A stretch of 46,584 nucleotides of DNA from Bermanella sp034112345 (GTDB lineage Bacteria > Pseudomonadota > Gammaproteobacteria > Pseudomonadales > Oceanobacteraceae), in the NCBI GenBank assembly GCA_034112345.1, contig JAWUVN010000068.1, forward strand, positions 1-46,584. Direction: 5' to 3'. Within the stretch, counting starts at the first letter, position 1. The number at the start of each line of letters is the position of its first letter. Position numbers and translations under genes: made by a program. Shown one piece after another: positions 41,275-46,584 of the stretch. The notes beneath the pieces were generated by a model that searched no databases, had not been told where the DNA came from, and worked only from the letters and a program-made list of their open reading frames with translations.

Positions 41275-42138
41275 CTATTCGTCAGAGTCTGGCAAGCGTA
41301 GAGTACTAATGCTGTCTTTAATCTTGGCTAGATGCTCATCAAAGTCAGGGCCCTTGCTTTGAGCCACTCCCACTGCAAGGCAGTCTATGACCAGTAGGTG
41401 AGCAATTCGAGAGGTCATAGGAGTGAATACATCCGTGTCTTCATTGATGTGAACATAGATGGGTAGATCTGCTAAATTACTTACCGGAGTATTGGGTGGG
41501 GATATACTAATAACATGAGCCCCTTGCTGTTTCGCAATGCGCATGGCGTGCAATAAATCTTTGGTTCGACCGCTTTGACTGATAGCGACTACAACATCGT
41601 TCTTTTGAAGGGTGACCGCTGACATACTTTGCATATGTGGGTCGCTATAAGCAACCGCACTAAACTGTAAGCGAAAGAACTTATGCATGGCATCCATTGC
41701 CACAGCACCAGATGCGCCAAATCCATAAAACTCAACACGCTTAGATTTGATTAAGGCTTCAACCGCATTGGCAATTTGCTGTTCATCTAAATAGTTTCTC
41801 ACCTTCATGATTTGCGTCACGCTGGTATCAAAAATCTTTTTAACAATATCGCCACTGGTGTCGTCATCGGCAATTTCAAATTGGCCAATACCATGAATAC
41901 TGGTATTGCTCTGAGCAAGTTGTACCTTGAATGCTTGAAATCCATTCAAGCCAATGGCTCTGCAAAATCGCACAATAGTGGGCTCGCTTACCTGAGCTTC
42001 TTGAGCTAGATCCACAATGCGCATATGAATAACCGCTTCAATATTTTCTAATACGTACTTCGCTACCTTAACCTCAGATTTGCGCATGGCAGGTATGGCT
42101 TGACGAATTTGAGAAATAAACGTGGATTGGTTGGGCAC
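41275..42138 (-). CDS. hexR: RpiR-family transcriptional regulator, HexR-like
   Basis: The 287-residue protein has an N-terminal helix-turn-helix of the RpiR type (IVDLAQEAQVSEPTIVRFCRAIGLNGFQAFK, 41-71). A C-terminal SIS sugar-phosphate domain follows (about 128-260: FYGFGASGAVAMDA, VVVAISQSGRTKDLL, HVISISPPNTPVSNLAD). The sequence is closest to HexR, which represses glucose-catabolic genes and senses KDPG. In Pseudomonas hexR lies next to zwf; here it is alone, divergent from uvrD, so the symbol is likely but not certain. The start is GTG 42138 without a visible Shine-Dalgarno. Confidence 0.8.
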   Translation of the reverse strand: MPNQSTFISQIRQAIPAMRKSEVKVAKYVLENIEAVIHMRIVDLAQEAQVSEPTIVRFCRAIGLNGFQAFKVQLAQSNTSIHGIGQFEIADDDTSGDIVKKIFDTSVTQIMKVRNYLDEQQIANAVEALIKSKRVEFYGFGASGAVAMDAMHKFFRLQFSAVAYSDPHMQSMSAVTLQKNDVVVAISQSGRTKDLLHAMRIAKQQGAHVISISPPNTPVSNLADLPIYVHINEDTDVFTPMTSRIAHLLVIDCLAVGVAQSKGPDFDEHLAKIKDSISTLRLPDSDE

Positions 42139-42274
42139 AGGTAGAAGCTACATTAGGTTTTAAGCAAGTATAGCGCAAAGAATATGGCAATTGATCTAAC
42201 TTATAGTTGGAAACTCTCATTGATTGAAAAAATAGTAAAACTGACCGGGATTAGGCTGGCCTGAACGCAAAACA

Positions 42275-42290
42275 CTGTATAAATACTCAC
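42275..42290. promoter_or_regulatory. LexA-box-like site upstream of uvrD
   Basis: CTGTATAAATACTCAC matches 13 of 16 positions of the E. coli uvrD LexA operator as I recall it (CTGTATATATACCCAG). The left half CTGTATA is ideal, and the right half is degenerate. It lies about 95 nt before the uvrD ATG, where an SOS operator would be expected. Confidence 0.5.
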
Positions 42291-42383
42291 ATAAATGAAC
42301 AGGGTTTGTTAAACTGCGGGCAATTATTTTTTTGCATTAATACTTGCTACAGCAAGCATGATTATTGAGTCTGAGTTTTTAAT

Positions 42384-44588
42384 ATGGACGTAACCGATTT
42401 ATTAGATGGGCTTAATGCCCCGCAACGAGACGCTGTTGCCGCCCCATTAAGCAATCAGCTTGTGCTCGCTGGAGCGGGTTCCGGTAAAACACGGGTGTTG
42501 GTTCATCGCATCGCATGGCTTATGCAAATTGAGCGTATTAGCCCAGGGTCTATCTTAGCCGTTACCTTTACCAATAAAGCGGCCAAAGAAATGCGCAGCC
42601 GAGTAGAAGAGCTAACAGGCATCAACTCGCGCCATTTATGGATTGGAACCTTTCACTCCCTTGCGCACCGCTTGTTAAGAACCCATTGGCAACAAGCTAA
42701 TTTGGCTGAGAATTTTCAAGTGATGGACAGCGATGATCAATTAAGACTGATCAAGCGAATAGTAAAATCCATGAACATTGATGCAGAGACATATCAGCCT
42801 AAACAGGCGCAAAGCTACATCAATTCGCAAAAAGATGAAGGCCTGCGACCTCATCATATTCAGCCATACAATGATCAATGGGCACAAACCATGGTGACCA
42901 TTTATGGTGCCTACGAAGAAGCCTGCCAACGAGCAGGCTTGGTGGATTTTGCCGAGTTATTATTGCGTGCGCATGAGCTTTGGTTAAATAGCCCAGACGT
43001 TTTAAAACAGTACCAACATCGATTCCGCAATATTTTAGTAGACGAGTTTCAAGATACCAACGCGGTTCAGTATGCTTGGTTAAGAGTATTAGCCGGCGAT
43101 ATTATTCCTGTTATGGCAGTGGGTGACGATGACCAGTCTATCTATGGCTGGCGTGGGGCGCGCATTGAAAACATACAGCAGTTCAGTAAAGACTTTGCTG
43201 GTGCGCAGCAAATTAAACTTGAGCAAAACTATCGATCTACTGCCAACATTCTAAATGCGGCCAATGCCGTGATTGGTAACAACCCATCTCGCTTAGGTAA
43301 AAACCTTTGGACAGAAGGGGAAGACGGCGAACAAATCTCTCTTTATTCAGCATTCAATGAACAAGATGAATCGCGTTTTATTTGTGACCAAGTAGAAGAA
43401 TGGAAAAAACAAAACCCAGATAAAAAATATCAAGATGTGGCTATTCTATATCGCTCTAATGCCCAGTCACGAGTGATTGAAGAATCGTTCATTCGCTCAG
43501 GCATGCCATACCGCATATACGGCGGTCAGCGATTTTATGAGCGTTTAGAAATTAAAAATGCGATGGCGTATTTACGCTTAATTCAAAATCGACATGACGA
43601 TGCCAGTTTAGAGCGTGTAATTAATGTTCCAGCTAGAGCTATCGGTGAAAAAACCGTTGAAACTATTCGTAAATACGCCCGTGAGCACGGCACATCTATG
43701 TGGCAAGCACTGGAACAAAGCGTGCGCCAAAAATTGTTAACGCCTCGCGCATTAACTGCATTGGCTAAATTTGAAGTGCTTATCGATGAGCTTGAAGTGT
43801 CGTGTCAAAACATAGAGTTACAAGAGCAAGTGGATCATGTGATTCAACACAGTGGCTTGATCGAACACCACATGAAAGAGAAGGGTGAAAAAGCGCAAGC
43901 CCGAATTGAAAACTTAGAAGAACTGGTAACAGCTGCTAAAAGCTTTAACCCAGAAGACTTGCAAATAGTTGATGAAAACGGCGAAGCACAAACCGCTGAA
44001 TACGCATCACCTTTGGCTGCCTTTTTAGATCAAGCAGCACTGGATGCAGGCGCATCGCAAGCAGACGAATTTGAAGACAGCGTGCAAATGATGACATTAC
44101 ACAGCGCAAAAGGTCTGGAATTTCCGTTGGTATTTTTACCGGGCTTAGAAGAAGGCTTGTTTCCACATAAAATGTCAGCCGATGACCCTGTGCGCTTAGA
44201 AGAAGAGCGTCGCCTTTGTTATGTGGGCATCACACGAGCCATGGAAAAACTGGTAATTACTCACGCAGAAAGCCGTCGATTACATGGCCAAGAAAACTTT
44301 AACTCGCCATCACGATTTGTGCGTGAAATTCCTAATGAATACCTACAAGAAGTGCGATTAAAAGCCACCATCAGCAAGCCCGTGGGTAATTACTTTAGTA
44401 CTCAAGCCGCCAAGGAAGAAACAGGTTTGAATATTGGCCAACGCGTATGGCATGAAAAGTTTGGTGAAGGTGTTGTTCTAGATCTTGAAGGACAAGGGCC
44501 ACAAACCCGCGTTCAAGTATCGTTTGATTTTGATGGAACCAAGTGGTTAGTGGCGTCATTCGCCAAGCTTCAGCCTATGGACAACTAA
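42384..44588 (+). CDS. uvrD: DNA helicase II UvrD
   Basis: UvrD is the 3'-5' helicase of nucleotide-excision and mismatch repair. The 734-residue protein starts MDVTDLLDGLNAPQRDAVAAP, very close to E. coli UvrD. SF1 motifs are in order: Walker A GAGSGKT (30-36), TFTNKAAKEM (Ia), DEFQDTN (II, about 220), GDDDQSIYGWRGA (III), QNYRS (IV), TLHSAKGLEF (V) and YVGITRAM (VI). The C-terminal WHEKFGEGVVLDLEGQG is the Tudor-like domain that binds RNA polymerase. It is full length and stands alone. Confidence 0.97.
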   Translation: MDVTDLLDGLNAPQRDAVAAPLSNQLVLAGAGSGKTRVLVHRIAWLMQIERISPGSILAVTFTNKAAKEMRSRVEELTGINSRHLWIGTFHSLAHRLLRTHWQQANLAENFQVMDSDDQLRLIKRIVKSMNIDAETYQPKQAQSYINSQKDEGLRPHHIQPYNDQWAQTMVTIYGAYEEACQRAGLVDFAELLLRAHELWLNSPDVLKQYQHRFRNILVDEFQDTNAVQYAWLRVLAGDIIPVMAVGDDDQSIYGWRGARIENIQQFSKDFAGAQQIKLEQNYRSTANILNAANAVIGNNPSRLGKNLWTEGEDGEQISLYSAFNEQDESRFICDQVEEWKKQNPDKKYQDVAILYRSNAQSRVIEESFIRSGMPYRIYGGQRFYERLEIKNAMAYLRLIQNRHDDASLERVINVPARAIGEKTVETIRKYAREHGTSMWQALEQSVRQKLLTPRALTALAKFEVLIDELEVSCQNIELQEQVDHVIQHSGLIEHHMKEKGEKAQARIENLEELVTAAKSFNPEDLQIVDENGEAQTAEYASPLAAFLDQAALDAGASQADEFEDSVQMMTLHSAKGLEFPLVFLPGLEEGLFPHKMSADDPVRLEEERRLCYVGITRAMEKLVITHAESRRLHGQENFNSPSRFVREIPNEYLQEVRLKATISKPVGNYFSTQAAKEETGLNIGQRVWHEKFGEGVVLDLEGQGPQTRVQVSFDFDGTKWLVASFAKLQPMDN

Positions 44589-44646
44589 GACTATTTACGT
44601 CAGCTATGCTGCCTCAATAGCACTTTAGTATTGTACTAGAGTTTTT

Positions 44647-44681
44647 GTAGGGTGTTATTAGCACGAAGTGCGTAATGCACC
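44647..44681. repeat. GTAG-headed REP-like palindrome upstream of the TRAP gene
   Basis: GTAG (44647-44650) is followed by an imperfect stem: GGTGTTATTA pairs with TAATGCACC with one extra base, around an inner GCAC-GAA-GTGC hairpin. Similar GTAGGGTG...GCACC palindromes occur widely between bacterial genes. It differs in sequence from the REPIN at 22936-23078. It lies between uvrD and the TRAP gene, in a 159-nt gap without other features. Confidence 0.55.
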
Positions 44682-44747
44682 ATTTAAATTTTGAATGAAT
44701 ACAGTTAAATTGTTTATAAACCAAAAATAATAAAAGGGAGAAACACA

Positions 44748-45839
44748 ATGAAGTTTAAATTTATCGTTGGGCTGGCCTTAGCCACTCTATTAAGTGCATG
44801 TGGTAAAGAACAAACTGCAACAGGCGTTGTTGCTGAACCAGCACAAACTTTTAAATGGAAGCTAGTAACAAGCTGGCCTAAAAACTTTCCAGGTTTAGGT
44901 ACAGCCCCAGAAAAATTTTCCAAAATGGTTGATGAGATGTCAGCTGGTCGTTTGAAAGTTAAAGTATATGGTGCTGGCCAACTGGTCCCTGCACTAGAAG
45001 TATTTGATGCAGTATCCCGTGGTACGGCCGAAATGGGCCACAGCGGTGCGTATTACTGGAAAGGAAAAACGGCTGCGTCGCAGTTTTTTACATCAGTGCC
45101 TTTTGGTTTAACCGCGCAAGAAATGAATGGCTGGATTCATTACGGCGGCGGTATGGAAATTTGGCAAGAGTTATACGCACCATTTAATTTAATCCCATTA
45201 GCAGGTGGTAACACAGGTGTTCAAATGGGTGGCTGGTTCAATAAAGAAATTAACAGCATCGAAGATCTTAAGGGTTTAAAAATGCGCATTCCTGGTTTAG
45301 GCGGTGAAGTATTGGCTCGTGCTGGTGGTACACCCGTAACCTTACCCGGAGCTGAATTATTTACGGCACTGCAAACAGGGGCCATTGATGCAACAGAATG
45401 GGTTGGCCCATACAATGATCTAGCATTTGGCTTGCATAAGGCTGCTAAGTTTTACTACTACCCAGGCTGGCATGAGCCGGGTTCTATGATGGAATTCACG
45501 GTAAACAAACAAGCTTTTGAATCATTACCAAAAGATTTACAAGCCATTGTAAAAATTGCGACCCGTGCAGTAAACCAAGATATGCTTGATGAATATACCG
45601 CTCGTAATAATCACGCCCTTAAAGATCTAGTAGGTAAACATAAGGTGCAATTACGTGCGTATCCTAAAGATGTATTAATGAAACTGCGTGACTTATCAGA
45701 TCAAGTAGTAAAAGAAGTGTCTGAAACAGATACCATGACCAAAAAGGTATATGAATCTTATAAAGCCTATAAAGATAACGTTCAGGATTACCATATAATC
45801 ACTGAGCAAGCGTTTTTGAATGCGAGAAACGCTAAGTAA
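44748..45839 (+). CDS. TRAP transporter solute-binding lipoprotein (DctP/TakP type)
   Basis: The 363-residue protein has a lipoprotein signal (lipobox LSAC, Cys18), so it is membrane-anchored rather than free in the periplasm. The TRAP family core includes FKWKLVTSWPKNFPGLGTAPEKF, LKGLKMRIPGLGGEVLARAGGTPVTLP with the ligand-binding arginine, and GAIDATEWVGPYNDLAFGL. It resembles the TakP/alpha-keto-acid and lactate-binding branch. No membrane subunits (DctQ, DctM) follow; cysC is next. The partner may be encoded elsewhere. GGGAGAAAC precedes the ATG. Confidence 0.9.
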   Translation: MKFKFIVGLALATLLSACGKEQTATGVVAEPAQTFKWKLVTSWPKNFPGLGTAPEKFSKMVDEMSAGRLKVKVYGAGQLVPALEVFDAVSRGTAEMGHSGAYYWKGKTAASQFFTSVPFGLTAQEMNGWIHYGGGMEIWQELYAPFNLIPLAGGNTGVQMGGWFNKEINSIEDLKGLKMRIPGLGGEVLARAGGTPVTLPGAELFTALQTGAIDATEWVGPYNDLAFGLHKAAKFYYYPGWHEPGSMMEFTVNKQAFESLPKDLQAIVKIATRAVNQDMLDEYTARNNHALKDLVGKHKVQLRAYPKDVLMKLRDLSDQVVKEVSETDTMTKKVYESYKAYKDNVQDYHIITEQAFLNARNAK

Positions 45840-45857
45840 TCATTTATGATTATATGA

Positions 45858-45899
45858 CGTGCACCAGCGAACTCTGGTGCACGACTCTATTTAAGAGTC
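45858..45899 (+). terminator. Two adjacent hairpins after the TRAP gene, probable terminator
   Basis: CGTGCACCAG/CTGGTGCACG is a perfect 10-bp stem (45858-45883) starting 19 nt after the stop. It is followed at once by GACTCT/AGAGTC around a five-base loop (45883-45899). The downstream sequence TAAATATTTAT is AT-rich but lacks a clean T-run. Confidence 0.55.
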
Positions 45900-45966
45900 T
45901 AAATATTTATATCGATCACGCGTCAAATACATCCACACCCTTGGTTAGAATAAATAAAAGAGCATT

Positions 45967-46572
45967 GTGAATATGGACGCTAAATTAACTTGGCATGAGC
46001 ATCCAATTAATCAATCCATTCGATCAGATATGAAAAACCAGAAGCCGTTCGTACTCTGGTTCACAGGATTAAGTTGTTCTGGAAAATCGACCTTGGCAGG
46101 TGAGGTTGAGCGCTTACTTACTCAACAAAATAAACATACCTATTTATTAGATGGCGATAATGTTCGCCGTGGCCTGTGTTCAGATTTGGGCTTTAACGAT
46201 GAAGACCGAGCTGAAAACATCAGACGAATTTCTGAAGTATCAAAGCTGATGTTAGATGCCGGTATGATTGTATTGGCAGCCTTTATATCCCCTAAACAAT
46301 CTCATCGTATGCTTGCTCGTGAAGTTGCTAAAGATAATACCTTCATTGAAATTTTTGTAGATGCATCTTTAGAGGTATGTGAAAAAAGGGATATCAAAGG
46401 CCTATATAAAGAAGCAAGAAGTGGAAAATTAAGCGGTTTTACGGGAATAGGTGCTGAATATGAAGCGCCTTCAAATCCGGATATCCACATACGAACCGAA
46501 GGTGGGTCAGTAAAAGAACATGCACTGCAGGTAATGAATTATTTGTACAAGTATGGAGATTTAGAGAGGTAG
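45967..46572 (+). CDS. cysC: Adenylyl-sulfate (APS) kinase
   Basis: CysC phosphorylates APS to PAPS in sulfate assimilation or sulfation. The 201-residue protein shows LWFTGLSCSGKSTLAGEVE with Walker A at 34-41, YLLDGDNVRRGLCSDLGF, AENIRRISEVSKLM, AAFISP (phosphoserine region) and KGLYKEARSGKLSGFTGI. The P-loop reads GLSCSGKS where most enzymes have GLSGSGKS. Start GTG 45967 has AAGAG 4 nt upstream; an ATG at 45973 is an alternative that removes two residues. The ATP sulfurylase genes (cysD, cysN) are not in this window. Confidence 0.95.
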   Translation: MNMDAKLTWHEHPINQSIRSDMKNQKPFVLWFTGLSCSGKSTLAGEVERLLTQQNKHTYLLDGDNVRRGLCSDLGFNDEDRAENIRRISEVSKLMLDAGMIVLAAFISPKQSHRMLAREVAKDNTFIEIFVDASLEVCEKRDIKGLYKEARSGKLSGFTGIGAEYEAPSNPDIHIRTEGGSVKEHALQVMNYLYKYGDLER

Positions 46573-46584
46573 ATAATTTTTCCA

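Noticed and set aside
41138..41362. 74-codon plus-strand frame after the small PA3496-like gene
   Set aside because: It runs antisense into the hexR 3' end and has no ribosome-binding site or family resemblance.
1..46584. CRISPR arrays, insertion sequences, prophage genes, tRNA or rRNA genes
   Set aside because: I saw no regular spaced repeats, transposase or integrase motifs, or cloverleaf/rRNA sequences; gene order is that of a conserved core chromosome.

Overview
ORGANISM. The window is the replication-origin region of a gammaproteobacterial chromosome. Gene order closely follows the Pseudomonas origin region: atp operon, parB-parA, rsmG, mnmG, mnmE, yidC, yidD, rnpA, rpmH, oriC, dnaA, dnaN, recF, gyrB, then gmhB, glyS-glyQ, an LpxL-type acyltransferase, trkH-trkA, rsmB-fmt-def, a LysM protein, dprA, tsaC, hemF and aroE. 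The moderate-to-low GC impression and the protein sequences suggest a marine Oceanospirillales-type bacterium (Oleispira/Bermanella/Thalassolituus-like). That placement is inference; no database was searched. LAYOUT, LEFT OF THE ORIGIN (1-14626, nearly all minus strand). The start of the F1Fo ATP synthase operon (atpI-B-E-F-H) has a well-formed promoter. It is followed by the partition genes parA/parB, the tRNA/rRNA modification genes rsmG, mnmG and mnmE, and the membrane insertion and ribosome block yidC-yidD-rnpA-rpmH. Between mnmG and mnmE lies a small accessory island (about 7.2-10.7 kb): a short lipoprotein, a lipoprotein metallo-beta-lactamase-fold hydrolase of the AHL-lactonase type, a VF530/DUF2132 protein with a long disordered tail, and a J-domain (HPD) protein that starts one base after the mnmE stop. 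The non-coding part of this island carries a second cluster of DnaA-box-like 9-mers, some inside two 57-nt direct repeats. ORIGIN (about 14.7-15.06 kb). A very AT-rich segment and five DnaA boxes lie between rpmH and dnaA. To the right, dnaA-dnaN-recF-gyrB read on the plus strand, and two perfect 16-bp parS sites lie inside recF. Between parA and parB, two parS half-sites form a spaced inverted repeat. RIGHT OF GYRB (21.5-46.6 kb). Housekeeping operons alternate strands. The minus-strand blocks include an outer-membrane beta-barrel protein, gmhB, glyS-glyQ, a TPR response regulator with a small histidine kinase, trkH-trkA, and rsmB-fmt-def. The plus-strand blocks include an acyltransferase, the LysM protein, dprA, tsaC, hemF, aroE, uvrD (with a LexA-like site upstream), a lone TRAP substrate-binding lipoprotein, and cysC. 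A minus-strand pair, a small PA3496-like protein and a HexR-type RpiR regulator, lies between aroE and uvrD. A pair of inverted GTAG-headed repeats (REPIN-like) sits between gmhB and glyS. HOW THE PARTS WORK TOGETHER. DnaA, DnaN, GyrB, RecF and UvrD serve replication and repair. ParA and ParB with the parS sites segregate the origin. RnpA, RpmH, RsmG, MnmE, MnmG, TsaC, GlyQS, Fmt, Def and RsmB serve RNA maturation and translation. YidC and YidD assemble membrane proteins, including the neighbouring ATP synthase Fo subunits. I found no phage, insertion sequence, CRISPR array, tRNA or rRNA gene. The most unusual signals are the second DnaA-box cluster with direct repeats, the split parS repeat, the J-domain gene coupled to mnmE, and the REPIN-like element.
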